DNA from: Oligoflexus sp.
GTDB taxonomy: Bacteria > Bdellovibrionota_B > Oligoflexia > Oligoflexales > Oligoflexaceae
Assembly: GCA_014378195.1 (NCBI GenBank)
Contig: JACMOC010000071.1
Span: forward strand, 47,078 to 111,077
DNA length: 64,000 nucleotides
Direction of reading: 5' to 3'
Positions 50,735-60,654 of this stretch are shown piece by piece; the stretch's first letter is position 1, and every line of letters starts with the position of its first letter. The position numbers and the translations under genes are program-made. The notes beneath the pieces were generated by a model. It saw only the letters and a list, made by a program, of their open reading frames with translations, was not told where the DNA came from and did no database searches.

Positions 50735-51592
50735 ATGATTTTAAATAGATGGCCGCGTATTTTTTCACTTATTTCCCTCTTAACTCTGGCAGGAGCCTGT
50801 GGCGGAAGTCCTTCTCCTTCCACCCCTCAGATTATTGGCGGCAAACGATCTTTGGCTGCACCTTATTTTGTCTCTTTACACTACGCAGGATCCGAGCAGC
50901 CTTTTTGTGGCGGGAGTCTGATCGAAAAGGATCTGGTTATCACCGCAGCTCACTGCGTTGTTTCGCTTGCGCATCCGGTCGAAGTCTGGCTGGCCATGAA
51001 GGATTTGGATAACAAACCACAATCCACAGCCGTAGAGGCTATTGATATCCATCCACTCTATACTCCAGATGGAGTTCACAATGATCTGGCCCTTCTGCAT
51101 CTCGGCCCCGTGGCGCCGCATTCGGGACGACGAATCAAACCCATAGAAATAGCAGCGGAATCACCTCATGCAGCTGATAAAGCCATTCCTCTCAAGGTGA
51201 TAGGATTTGGTCAAACGGCACGCAATGAGGCTATTTTTCCTGCACATTTGATGAGTGTCGAAGTGGATCCTATTCCAGGATCAACGTGTGACACATTAGG
51301 AGGACCCTATGATTTTGTTCGCGCCGATCAGATATGTGCAGGTGATCTCGCCAAGGGCAAACGCGACGCCTGTTACGGCGACTCAGGCGGGCCTCTTGTA
51401 ACTGCCGATAAGGTCCCGCAGCTTTTTGGAATCGTCAGCTGGGGCGTCGGCTGTGGAGTCGCGGGCAAGCCTGGGGTTTATACCCGCGTGAGTTCGTTCG
51501 TGAAGTGGATAAACGAACACAAAAAACCCTCTATCTCCGCACCGCATGCGGCTTTGCCTTCACTGCTGTACGAGGACGATTTTTTTCCTTGA
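50735..51592 (+). CDS. trypsin-like (S1) serine protease lipoprotein
   Basis: SLLTLAGACGGSPSP lipobox; IIGGKRSLAAPYFVSL; ITAAHC; NDLALLHL; DACYGDSGGPLV; IVSWGVGCG. Confidence 0.93.
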   Translation: MILNRWPRIFSLISLLTLAGACGGSPSPSTPQIIGGKRSLAAPYFVSLHYAGSEQPFCGGSLIEKDLVITAAHCVVSLAHPVEVWLAMKDLDNKPQSTAVEAIDIHPLYTPDGVHNDLALLHLGPVAPHSGRRIKPIEIAAESPHAADKAIPLKVIGFGQTARNEAIFPAHLMSVEVDPIPGSTCDTLGGPYDFVRADQICAGDLAKGKRDACYGDSGGPLVTADKVPQLFGIVSWGVGCGVAGKPGVYTRVSSFVKWINEHKKPSISAPHAALPSLLYEDDFFP

Positions 51593-51650
51593 ACGTTAAC
51601 AAGGCGCCCGTCTTACGACAGAGCGCCTTGATAGCCTTTAAATGAAGATC

Positions 51651-53090
51651 TTAGCGATCCTTGCGATTCGTCGACCACATCGGAGCCGCGAGATCAAAAA
51701 AGCCTTTGACGTCGAGCTTATGCTGGTTGCTGCCGTCGCGGTTCATGATCCAAAGATTGCCCTGGCCTTTGCCATTGCCGTCGCCGATGCGATTGGATTG
51801 AAATGCAATCAACTGACCGTTCGGCGAAAAGCTCGGGCTTTCGTTGTCGCCTGTTTTAAGGGTAAGACGCTCCAGCTGGCTGCCGTCTGGATTCATCATA
51901 AATACGTCCCAACGGTTGATGTCTTTGTCATAACCCGCAAAGACGATTTTATCCGATTCAGGCGACCAGTTAGGAGTCGCATTATACCAGCCCGCATAAG
52001 TCAGGCGTTTATCGCTCGTGACCTTCGGAGCATCGCCTTTTTCAAGGTTGGCCACGAAGATATGAGGATTACCGAAACGTCCAGAAACGAAAGCGATTTG
52101 TTTGCCGTTAGGGGAGAACTTGGGATCGACATCAAGGCCCGCACCCTCGATCAAGAGGCGTTTGCCTATCCCTTGGGGGTTGGTCATGAAGATATCGGTG
52201 TCATCGCCGCGCGAACTTGTATAGGCGATCCATTTACCATCCGCCGAGAAGTTTGCGCCGCTGTCGAGGCCAAGGTTATTGGTTAAACGTCGTTTGATGC
52301 GGGTCTGGGTATCGTAAATGAAGAGCTCGGGATTTTTGAATTCGTAGGATGTGAAGGCGATATAACGGCCATCAGGACTCCACGAAGGGGAAAGGTGAGG
52401 GTATTCGCCTTCGGTGATTTGAATAACGTTAGATCCATCAAAATCACTGATGAAAATCTGTTTTTGAACGCCCTTGGTTTTGCGTGCGACAAAAACAAGG
52501 CGCGAATTAAAGATACCGGACTTGCCTGTATAGGCTTCGAGCAGGTAATCAGCGTACTGACGTATCGTCGCTTTGTAGTCAGTGATGCGGGTGAACTGCT
52601 TGGCAAGAATCTCTTTACCGCGGCTCACATCGATCGTTTTAAACGAAAGAACGAGGCCTTTGCCTGGCTCTTCGCTCAGCGCACCAACTGTCAGGGCTTC
52701 AACACCCAAGGCTCGCCATTGGACATATTCTTCGCCCGTAAGGCCTTTGGAATCACCGACCCAAGCCGTCGACTCCTTAGTTTTGCGTGACTTCGTGAAT
52801 TGATCCCAGGCCCCGGCGTAGGCACCATCGGCAAGGGGAGCAAAAAAGCCCGAGAATACCAGGAGGCGCGAGAGTTCTTGCGAACCTTCCTCCACCAACT
52901 TTTTGCCCTGCGCATCGTTGATAGTTCCGACCGACTGAATGCTCGGCGTGGCGATGACGAGCTTGCGGAAAGCAGGGCTATCGATACTGATAAGCATTGG
53001 CCCGCCGGCTTCAGCCGCGAAGGCCGAAGGGGTCGAGAAAGCTGATAGATTCATGACGAGACTGACGATCAAAAAGATATAACGCTTCAC
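51651..53090 (-). CDS. tolB: Tol-Pal system beta-propeller protein TolB
   Basis: Repeated (P)SWSPDGRYIAFTS / FSPNGKQIAFVS motifs; downstream of tolQ/tolR/TolA-like. Confidence 0.9.
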   Translation of the reverse strand: MKRYIFLIVSLVMNLSAFSTPSAFAAEAGGPMLISIDSPAFRKLVIATPSIQSVGTINDAQGKKLVEEGSQELSRLLVFSGFFAPLADGAYAGAWDQFTKSRKTKESTAWVGDSKGLTGEEYVQWRALGVEALTVGALSEEPGKGLVLSFKTIDVSRGKEILAKQFTRITDYKATIRQYADYLLEAYTGKSGIFNSRLVFVARKTKGVQKQIFISDFDGSNVIQITEGEYPHLSPSWSPDGRYIAFTSYEFKNPELFIYDTQTRIKRRLTNNLGLDSGANFSADGKWIAYTSSRGDDTDIFMTNPQGIGKRLLIEGAGLDVDPKFSPNGKQIAFVSGRFGNPHIFVANLEKGDAPKVTSDKRLTYAGWYNATPNWSPESDKIVFAGYDKDINRWDVFMMNPDGSQLERLTLKTGDNESPSFSPNGQLIAFQSNRIGDGNGKGQGNLWIMNRDGSNQHKLDVKGFFDLAAPMWSTNRKDR

Positions 53091-53104
53091 TAAGCTGAAC
53101 CTCC

Positions 53105-53965
53105 TTAAGGTTTACACTCGACTAATATCGTTTCGCCGGCGAGATCAGCGGGCGGCGGATTGAACGGCGAAGATTTGTTGACCGCACGCACGCAGTAATC
53201 ATCAAACACCGAGTCTCCCGATTCCTGTTTGATCTCAGCCTGCATCAATTGTCCTGTTGCCCCAATCGTGATGGCGAGGATTGCGCGCGCATCGCTCTTT
53301 TGCAATTGATAGGTCGTTGGCAAGGCATAGTTACGGCGAATGACACCTGTGAGATAGCCACGATATTTATTCTGTTCGGAAAGTCCGGCTATGCCACCGG
53401 GTGAGGATACGGCCCCGGGTGTTTTAAGCGCATCACGAATCTGCGCCAACTCCGAATTGTCTTCGGCGGTAAGTTTTCTATTATTCGGTTTGGTTTTGTC
53501 TTTAAGACGTTCGCGAACCAGACGTTCAAGAGCTTCGGATTTTTTGAGTTTCGTCGTGATATCGGGCTTAGTGATTTCCTGGCCGTCTTTCACGGCATCA
53601 GGAATCTTTTTGCCGACGTCTTTGATCGGCTCTTTGGTCGGCTCGAGGCCTTCTTCTTCCTTGGCTTTTTCCTCGACTTTGAAAGTCTTGGTCAACTGGG
53701 GAAGCTGATTGTCCGGAACCAAAACTTCCTTGGCGATCTCAGCCTTGGGGATAACGGTTTTTGGTGCCGATCCCAACTCTGCTTCCGTTAAAAGCTCGGT
53801 ATCCATCGCGTACTCTTCGACGAGAGGCGGCGGCACTCTGAAAATCTTGAGGAAACTCAACGCAAAAATGAGAAGATGGACGCCAGCCGTGACACCGATG
53901 ATGATGTAGAGCGAACGGAATTCGTTGCTTGTTTCATTGGAAACCGCGTTATTCAAGGTGTCCAT
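53105..53965 (-). CDS. TolA/TonB-like periplasmic linker protein
   Basis: N-terminal TM helix, charged/Pro-rich middle, TonB-like C-terminus (YALPTTYQLQKSDARAILAITIGATGQLMQAEIKQESGDSVFDDYCVRAVNKSSPFNPPP). Confidence 0.83.
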   Translation of the reverse strand: MDTLNNAVSNETSNEFRSLYIIIGVTAGVHLLIFALSFLKIFRVPPPLVEEYAMDTELLTEAELGSAPKTVIPKAEIAKEVLVPDNQLPQLTKTFKVEEKAKEEEGLEPTKEPIKDVGKKIPDAVKDGQEITKPDITTKLKKSEALERLVRERLKDKTKPNNRKLTAEDNSELAQIRDALKTPGAVSSPGGIAGLSEQNKYRGYLTGVIRRNYALPTTYQLQKSDARAILAITIGATGQLMQAEIKQESGDSVFDDYCVRAVNKSSPFNPPPADLAGETILVECKP

Positions 53966-53968
53966 ACC

Positions 53969-54406
53969 TCAATTCTTCCGAGCCGGAACTTTGGCTTCGG
54001 TAAGCATGCTGATCTTCGTGACGCCGGCCATACGAGCCGCGCTCATGGCATTCACAACCTTCTCGTAGACGACCGATTTATCGGCGCGTATGTAGATCTC
54101 TTTTTTATCGCGGTTCTGATAAATTTCGGCGAGCCGGATCTCAAGCGCATCGCTTGGAATACCGATCTTCTCGAGGAAATAATCGCCTTTTTGCGAGATC
54201 GAAAGAACCACGCGGTTCTCCGACACGGCCGAGCTACGCGCCTTGCTGCTTGGCAGATTCACGTTGATACCGCCGATTGACAAGGGCGCAGTCACCATAA
54301 AAATGATGAGAAGAACGAGCATGACATCGACAAGAGGCACGATATTGATGTCAGCCATCTGCCCCGAATCGTCTTCATGATCTTCGTGCGAAGTCTTGAA
54401 CTCCAT
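53969..54406 (-). CDS. tolR: ExbD/TolR family protein
   Basis: MADINIVPLVDVMLVLLIIFMVTAPL; YIRADKSVVYEKVV. Confidence 0.92.
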   Translation of the reverse strand: MEFKTSHEDHEDDSGQMADINIVPLVDVMLVLLIIFMVTAPLSIGGINVNLPSSKARSSAVSENRVVLSISQKGDYFLEKIGIPSDALEIRLAEIYQNRDKKEIYIRADKSVVYEKVVNAMSAARMAGVTKISMLTEAKVPARKN

Positions 54407-54415
54407 GACTATTCC

Positions 54416-55297
54416 TCAAATCGGTGCTTGGTTGGAACCGGTTGACTTGCGATCACTCACGAGATAACGACCGACTATATTGAGGAAATCCATCGTGAAT
54501 CCATCGAGCGAACCGACGAGGTTTCGGATACGGGCATTGGCGGTGTTAAAGGCGATAACCGCTGGAATCGCGGCTGCAAGGCCAAAAGCCGTCGCAATGA
54601 GGGCTTCCGAGATACCGGGAGCAACCGCAGCAAGACTTGCGCTGCCGCTTCGCGCGATGCCTTCGAAGGAACTCATGATACCCCAGACGGTTCCAAACAG
54701 ACCGACGAACGGTGCGGCGGAAGCGATAGTGGCGAGGACCGGAAGCAAGGTTTCGAGTTTTTTACGTTCGATACGTTTGGCTTTAACGAGCGAACGATTG
54801 ATGTTTTCCATCGCGGCGCTGATCGCCAGGGTGGAGTTCGGCAAGCTTTCTTTGAGCTGGCTGCCCCGAACGAGTTCGGCATAACCAGTCCGAAAAACTT
54901 CCTTTGCAGGGCTTGGTGCATAGTCACCGAGGCGGCTGTTGAGATCGTTCAAAGAACGACTGTCCCAGAAACTCTTGATGAACACATCGCTGCTCCTGAT
55001 GCTCTTGCGGAGAACGATGATCTTCCAGATCATGATCGCCCAGCTGAGCACAGACGAAACGACAAGGATCGCCAGGACCGAAAAGACCACGATGCCGGCA
55101 TGCCATGCTCTCGAAAAAATCGAAGGCGAATTGATATCCTCGACCTGCACGCTAGTCTCAGATGACGCAGCTGGAACTTCGCTACCCGCTTTGACAGTTT
55201 CTTGAGCCATACAGATCGGACTTAAACCCCACGAAAACGTGAGCATGATTAAGCCAAGAAGAGATACTACGAGCCAATTATGAGCCTTGGTCACCAT
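54416..55297 (-). CDS. tolQ: MotA/TolQ/ExbB proton-channel family protein
   Basis: [61 protein letters not shown]; start codon uncertain. Confidence 0.9.
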   Translation of the reverse strand: MVTKAHNWLVVSLLGLIMLTFSWGLSPICMAQETVKAGSEVPAASSETSVQVEDINSPSIFSRAWHAGIVVFSVLAILVVSSVLSWAIMIWKIIVLRKSIRSSDVFIKSFWDSRSLNDLNSRLGDYAPSPAKEVFRTGYAELVRGSQLKESLPNSTLAISAAMENINRSLVKAKRIERKKLETLLPVLATIASAAPFVGLFGTVWGIMSSFEGIARSGSASLAAVAPGISEALIATAFGLAAAIPAVIAFNTANARIRNLVGSLDGFTMDFLNIVGRYLVSDRKSTGSNQAPI

Positions 55298-55483
55298 GGG
55301 ACTAGGAACTCCCTGCATGTTAAAAAAACGATTCTTCATATACTACTACCCACTGGGGGCACTGTCACCCTAAACGGTCCCATTGCTATCACGTTACGTG
55401 TCGTTCGCCAATATTTCTCGCCAATGATTAGGAATTGGTCTAAGAATGAGCCGTTGATCAAGGATCAAAACAAGGGGTTTCTC

Positions 55484-56560
55484 ATGCTCAATCTAGCCGA
55501 ATTAGCATCTGGAAAAGTTCGTTATGACTACACGCGTGACGAAATCCAAGCGATCTATGATCTGCCTATAACACGTCTGATCTTTCTGGCTCAAAGCGTT
55601 CATCATAAATACTTCAAACCGGATGAGATTCAGATGAGCACTCTGCTCTCGATCAAAACCGGGGGTTGCAAAGAAAACTGCGCCTATTGTCCACAGAGTG
55701 CGCATTACTCGACCGGTGTGGATGCCCAGGGGCTCCTGAGCGTATCCACTATAGTCGAAGCCGCGAAAGCCGCCAAGGCCAATGGTTCGAGTCGCTTCTG
55801 CATGGGTGCGGCATGGCGAAGCCCACCGAAAAAAAGCAAACAGTTTGATCAAGTCCTGGAAGCGGTCACGGCGGTCCGGGCCCTCGGCCTTGAGGTCTGT
55901 ACGACCCTTGGAATGCTTGACGACGACCAGGCCCTTGCGCTTAAAGAGGCCGGCGTACACGCCTACAATCACAACCTCGACACCTCTCCGGAATATTACA
56001 AAGACATCATTTCGACTCGCGTTTATCAGGATCGTCTCGACACCTTGAAATCAGTTCGCAAAGCAGGAATGACAGTCTGCTGCGGTGGTATCGTCGGTAT
56101 GGGCGAAGAAAAAGTCGATCGGATCGGTCTCCTCGAACAGCTCAACCAACTAGCGCCCCACCCCGAGTCGGTGCCTATCAACCTCCTCGTTAAAGTCGAG
56201 GGTACGCCTTTGCAAAACGAAGAAGCGATAGACATTTTTGAAATGGTCCGGACTATCGCGACGGCCTGTATCATCATGCCTGAGAGTCGCATCCGCTTGT
56301 CAGCGGGACGCACGCAGATGAGCGACGAAGCTCAGGCGCTCTGTTTTTTAGCCGGAGCGAGCTCGATCTTTACGGGTGATAAACTCCTTACCACCCCTAA
56401 CCCTGGTGATGACGCGGATCACAGGCTCTTCCAAAAACTTGGACTCAAACCCCTTCCTGCCTCTGAAACCGGGACCGAATTTTACGAAAATGAAATCGTA
56501 AAACCAAAAGTAAAGTCATCTTCTTACCAAGCGGATCTCACGTATGAAGCGACTCTCTAA
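55484..56560 (+). CDS. bioB: biotin synthase
   Basis: [56 protein letters not shown]. Confidence 0.95.
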   Translation: MLNLAELASGKVRYDYTRDEIQAIYDLPITRLIFLAQSVHHKYFKPDEIQMSTLLSIKTGGCKENCAYCPQSAHYSTGVDAQGLLSVSTIVEAAKAAKANGSSRFCMGAAWRSPPKKSKQFDQVLEAVTAVRALGLEVCTTLGMLDDDQALALKEAGVHAYNHNLDTSPEYYKDIISTRVYQDRLDTLKSVRKAGMTVCCGGIVGMGEEKVDRIGLLEQLNQLAPHPESVPINLLVKVEGTPLQNEEAIDIFEMVRTIATACIIMPESRIRLSAGRTQMSDEAQALCFLAGASSIFTGDKLLTTPNPGDDADHRLFQKLGLKPLPASETGTEFYENEIVKPKVKSSSYQADLTYEATL

Positions 56561-56569
56561 GGGGACGAT

Positions 56570-57733
56570 ATGAGTGGCTTCGATATTTTTCGGAACTTGG
56601 CGGAAGACAGACTCAGCAGTATCACGGCGCAAGGTCGCCTGAGAACACTGCGAACCCTTCCTCACCCTGAATTCCATCCCTCCGAGCCACCGTCCGTGAT
56701 TGATCTCACGCATAACGATTATCTTGGATTTCGCTATGATGCTGCCTTTCAATCACGAGCCCTTGAGGCCGCTCGACAGTGGCCTATGGGCGCGGGTGCC
56801 AGTCGGCTCCTTGGCGGGGAACATCGGATCTATGAGGATCTTGAAACAGCGTTCTCACTTTGGAAAGGTGCAGAGGCGAGTCTTTATTTTGCCTCAGGTT
56901 ATGCTGCGAACGAAACTTTGATGAGCGTGCTGGCTCTCTGTGATGCGGAGTTTTTTTCCGACAGCCTCAATCATGCGAGCCTCATCGATGGGATGCGTCT
57001 CGCACGCATCAGGCCCGAATTCAAACACATCTTTCGTCATAATGATCTGGAAGATCTCGAACGAAAGCTTGAAAGATCAACACAGACAGCGAAGGTTGTC
57101 ATCACCGAAAGCCTCTTTAGTATGGATGGCGACGAAGCGCCACTTAAAGCTTTAGAAGCTCTCTGCCAGAGATACCAAACACTCCTCGTCGTCGACGAAG
57201 CCCATGCACTTGGAGTTTACGGGCCCGATGGGTCGGGGCTTATATCCGCGCATAAACTCAACCCCGATACTGTCATCTCCATTAATCCATGTGGCAAAGC
57301 CATGGCAGCAGGCGGAGCTTTGATTTCCGGTCCCAGTTGGCTCCGCCGTCTCCTCATCAATACAGGACGCGGATTTATTTATTCAACAGGCGCATCGCCA
57401 TGGGTAGCTGCAGGCCTTCTAGCTAATTTACAAACCATAAAAGAAGCCCAGGCGCGCAGGGCGCATTTGCATGCGCTTTCAAAACGTGTTCGCCGTGCTC
57501 TCCAAGAATTGGGATATGACACTGGAATGAGTTCCACTCATATTATCCCCATCATAGTCGGCAGCGAGGACCGTAGTCTTCAGCTTGAACGTGCTCTTGC
57601 TGACCGCGATATACGTGCACGCGCAATCAGGCCACCGACCGTTCCCGAGAGACTGTGCCGTCTCAGACTTTCTTTGCACGCGGCTCTCTCGGACGTTGAA
57701 CCGTTGCTTTCAGCCCTAAAGGATATTTCGTGA
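56570..57733 (+). CDS. bioF: 8-amino-7-oxononanoate synthase-like
   Basis: LTHNDYLGFRYD; GAGASRLLGGEHRIYEDLE; VDEAHALGVYGPDGSG; TVISINPCGKAMAAGGALISG. Confidence 0.88.
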   Translation: MSGFDIFRNLAEDRLSSITAQGRLRTLRTLPHPEFHPSEPPSVIDLTHNDYLGFRYDAAFQSRALEAARQWPMGAGASRLLGGEHRIYEDLETAFSLWKGAEASLYFASGYAANETLMSVLALCDAEFFSDSLNHASLIDGMRLARIRPEFKHIFRHNDLEDLERKLERSTQTAKVVITESLFSMDGDEAPLKALEALCQRYQTLLVVDEAHALGVYGPDGSGLISAHKLNPDTVISINPCGKAMAAGGALISGPSWLRRLLINTGRGFIYSTGASPWVAAGLLANLQTIKEAQARRAHLHALSKRVRRALQELGYDTGMSSTHIIPIIVGSEDRSLQLERALADRDIRARAIRPPTVPERLCRLRLSLHAALSDVEPLLSALKDIS

Positions 57734-59703
57734 ATTGCTCGTTTTCACAGGTTTTCGTGACCGCGACCGGTACCGATGTCGGCAAAACATTCATTGCATC
57801 ACTGCTCCTAAGAGCAAATAAGGACTGGTCTTATTGGAAGCCAGTCCAGACCGGTGGCTCCGCTGTCGACCAAATCGCCCTTCACGAAATCGCGCCGCTT
57901 GCCCGTGTGAGTTCCCTCGATAAGTTCGAGTATGACCTCGCGGCTTCGCCCGATCAGGCTGCCATTGCCGAATTTGCCTTAGCGCCAACAGTGAAAGAAC
58001 TTGTTCGAATCTCCGAAGGCCAGAAAAATCTCGTGATTGAAGGCGCTGGTGGACTGATGGTGCCTCTGAACGAAGACAACGAGACTTGGCTTGATTTCCT
58101 TCATGCCACGCGTATGCCCGTTATTCTTGTCGCGACTAGTGGATTAGGCACATTGAATCACACCTTGCTCAGCATCGAAGCTCTGCAGAGTCGATCCATT
58201 CCTATCCTTGCTCTCGTTCTCAACGGACCGGAGCATCGCGGAAACCAGCGCAGTCTCGCGCGGTTTCATCCGAGACTGCCCCTCATCATCGTTCCGCAGC
58301 TTGGTTCTGATACCGCATTAAGCGAATTGGACCGCCTCGGCGAAGTACTCTGGAAACAAATGGGTCAATGGCGTAATGAATCCCAGCGCTCGGAATCCTG
58401 GCTTCGAAAAGACCAGGATTTTGTGTGGCATCCGTATACGCAGCATAAATCAGCGCCGAGCCCCATTCCTATCGTAGCCGCCCGCGGCAGTTACCTTTAT
58501 ACCGATCGTGATGAACGCCTTCTTGATGCCAGCGCCTCCTGGTGGACCTGCTCGATCGGTCATGGCCATCCACGAGTCGCCGCTGCAATTCGAGCCCAAC
58601 AGTCCAAACTCGATCATTGCGGCTTTGGCAATGCCACCCATCAACCGGGATCCGAACTCGCCGCGCGGCTAATCGCGTTGGCCGGACCCCCCTTTACGAA
58701 AGTGTTTTATTCCGACAACGGGTCATGTGCTGTTGAAGTCGCCTTAAAAATGGCTTCGCAAACATGGACCAACCGCGGCGAACCCCAAAAGACGAAGTTT
58801 CTCTATTTTGAAGGCGCCTATCATGGCGATACGTTCGGAGCTATGTCCGTCGCGGAAAGTGGCGGCTTTCATAAAGCGTTTGCGCCTTACGTATTTAAGG
58901 GCATAGAAGCTCCCCTCGTGACATCGCACCCGTCCCGCCTCTCGGAAGGAAGCCGCGAACTCGATGCCGGCAGAGAGCGTCTCAAGAGGATCTTCGAAGA
59001 GCACGCTCACGAACTCGCAGGCGCTATTATCGAGCCGTGGGTCCAGGGCGCGGCGGGCATGATTTTCCAAGACATTGATTGGCTCCGTTATCTCGCCAAA
59101 CTCTGCACGCAGCACAAAGTCTTTCTCATACTCGACGAAGTTTTCACGGGCCTCGGTCGCATTGGCGATAGTTTTGCCTTCAAAAGAGCTGGAATCACAG
59201 CCGATATCCTGTGCCTGGCCAAAGGCCTCACCGGCGGGAACCTTCCGCTCGCTGCAACGCTCTGCACGGACGAGATATTTGAAGCGTTTCTTGATGACGA
59301 CCGATCCAAAGCCTTGCTCCATGGCCATACCTTCACTGCCAATCCCATCGCCTGTGCAGCGGCGCTCACTAGTCTTGACCTCTATCGCGAACTTGATCTG
59401 GTAGGCCGGGCTCGTTCCATAGAGACTCAGTTCAATCTCTGGATAGACGCAGAAAAGACCGCACTTGAACTCATCTCGCCCCGCGCGATAGGGGCTATTC
59501 TGGCTTTTGAATTGGGCGCCGGAGATTATTTTCATTCCGCTGCTTACCGTATACCGGAACTGGGACGCAAACACGGCCTGTTGCTCCGAACGCTCGGCAG
59601 TACCGTTTATTTTGTACCACCTCTGGTTATTTCCGACGAGGAGCTTGGTGAAGGATTGGACAGCCTTAAACGAACCCTTAAAGAGTACCGTGCAAATCAT
59701 TGA
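57730..59703 (+). CDS. bifunctional BioD-BioA fusion (dethiobiotin synthetase / DAPA aminotransferase)
   Basis: N-terminal VFVTATGTDVGKTFIASLLL..YWKPVQTGG, VIEGAGGLMVPL; C-terminal DFVWHPYTQHK, SASWWTCSIGHGHP, LAKGLTGGNLPLAATL, GHTFTANPIACAAA in one ORF. Confidence 0.92.
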   Translation: MNCSFSQVFVTATGTDVGKTFIASLLLRANKDWSYWKPVQTGGSAVDQIALHEIAPLARVSSLDKFEYDLAASPDQAAIAEFALAPTVKELVRISEGQKNLVIEGAGGLMVPLNEDNETWLDFLHATRMPVILVATSGLGTLNHTLLSIEALQSRSIPILALVLNGPEHRGNQRSLARFHPRLPLIIVPQLGSDTALSELDRLGEVLWKQMGQWRNESQRSESWLRKDQDFVWHPYTQHKSAPSPIPIVAARGSYLYTDRDERLLDASASWWTCSIGHGHPRVAAAIRAQQSKLDHCGFGNATHQPGSELAARLIALAGPPFTKVFYSDNGSCAVEVALKMASQTWTNRGEPQKTKFLYFEGAYHGDTFGAMSVAESGGFHKAFAPYVFKGIEAPLVTSHPSRLSEGSRELDAGRERLKRIFEEHAHELAGAIIEPWVQGAAGMIFQDIDWLRYLAKLCTQHKVFLILDEVFTGLGRIGDSFAFKRAGITADILCLAKGLTGGNLPLAATLCTDEIFEAFLDDDRSKALLHGHTFTANPIACAAALTSLDLYRELDLVGRARSIETQFNLWIDAEKTALELISPRAIGAILAFELGAGDYFHSAAYRIPELGRKHGLLLRTLGSTVYFVPPLVISDEELGEGLDSLKRTLKEYRANH

Positions 59704-59735
59704 AGGGCGACACGCGTTAGTCAGATTCTCATAAC

Positions 59736-59773
59736 AAAAACCCCGGCCCACTTAACAGTGACCAGGGTTTTTC
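59736..59773 (-). terminator. terminator between convergent bioDA and lipoprotein gene
   Basis: aaaaaccccgg ... ccagggttttt inverted repeat in the convergent intergenic region. Confidence 0.6.
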
Positions 59774-59793
59774 ATCGAGCGAAACCGAAGAAC

Positions 59794-60498
59794 TTAGTGT
59801 TGAACGATATGAGTCAGTTCTTTAGTGGTGATAGTCGTTGTCAGGTTGTTATTCCAACGCGAGTTCGAACCGTAGCTGACAGTCTGGATGGATTTTGCTT
59901 CCACGTTGCTGCCGTCTTTCAAAGTCCATGTTTCCGAGCTGCGGAAGTTGTTCATGCCGCGTGTACCGACTTTAAAGCTCGTGTAGTCAACAGTAGAACG
60001 ACCTGCACCGATCGTGATGTCCTGTGATCCGATTTGTGATGTGAAATAAGCCGTCTGAGGTGTGTTCAAGAGATTTTTTGTTTGAGCACAGGTGTTGAGG
60101 AAAGCGGATTTTGTTGTTGTTTCAGTAGTGACGACTGGAGACATTCCATCACGGGTGATGGTGTGTGTTGCCGAAACATAGGAATCGTTTGAGATTGTAT
60201 AGACATAAACATCGTTGAAGTATGTCGAGCTCATGATCTGGCCATTTGCGTCGCTCACTACTTCCGAACCGTGGAAATCGAGTTCGAGACCATTTCTGTA
60301 GCTTGAAACATGACGTGTCCAAGCGTCCGAACAGTTGTCGACATAACCAGCAACAGAGTTTGTAAGGAAAGTATCGGTGAGTCGCGCTGAATTGATAGCA
60401 GCAGGACCGTGGTTGTTGTCAGAACTTCCACAACCGACAAGTGTAACGGAGAGCAAAGAAGCAGAAAGAACGATTTTAAGACTCGAAATAACGTTCAT
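59794..60498 (-). CDS. lipoprotein, tandem paralog 1
   Basis: LLSVTLVGCGSSDNN lipobox; aligns with 60655..61455 (CSDAWTRHVSSYRNGL / CEASWTHYVATHPVGL). Confidence 0.7.
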   Translation of the reverse strand: MNVISSLKIVLSASLLSVTLVGCGSSDNNHGPAAINSARLTDTFLTNSVAGYVDNCSDAWTRHVSSYRNGLELDFHGSEVVSDANGQIMSSTYFNDVYVYTISNDSYVSATHTITRDGMSPVVTTETTTKSAFLNTCAQTKNLLNTPQTAYFTSQIGSQDITIGAGRSTVDYTSFKVGTRGMNNFRSSETWTLKDGSNVEAKSIQTVSYGSNSRWNNNLTTTITTKELTHIVQH

Positions 60499-60594
60499 AG
60501 GAATATCCCTTCGGAACAAAGTGACGTATTAATGTGTTGACAGGCCGACTTCTAAAGCACTCTGTCAATTTGGTCAAGTCATTTCGAACAGAAA

Positions 60595-60631
60595 AATAAA
60601 GCCCAAGAAATCTTATTGATTTCTTGGGCTT
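60595..60631 (-). terminator. rho-independent terminator between the paralogs
   Basis: Perfect 14-bp inverted repeat aagcccaagaaatc-ttatt-gatttcttgggctt; minus strand followed by tatttttc. Confidence 0.85.
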
Positions 60632-60654
60632 GTATTCACGAAATTTGAATCAAA

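Noticed and set aside
51601-51629. aaggcgc...gcgcctt inverted repeat between the serine protease and tolB as a terminator
   Set aside because: Stem is only 7 bp with a 15-nt loop and weak U-tract; plausible but not confident enough to list.
55340-55484. Possible BirA/BioR operator upstream of bioB
   Set aside because: Read for TTGTAAACC-type palindromes; none convincing seen.
58744-59751. 335-aa minus-strand ORF antisense to bioDA
   Set aside because: Shadow of the BioA domain coding strand; no motif or start context.
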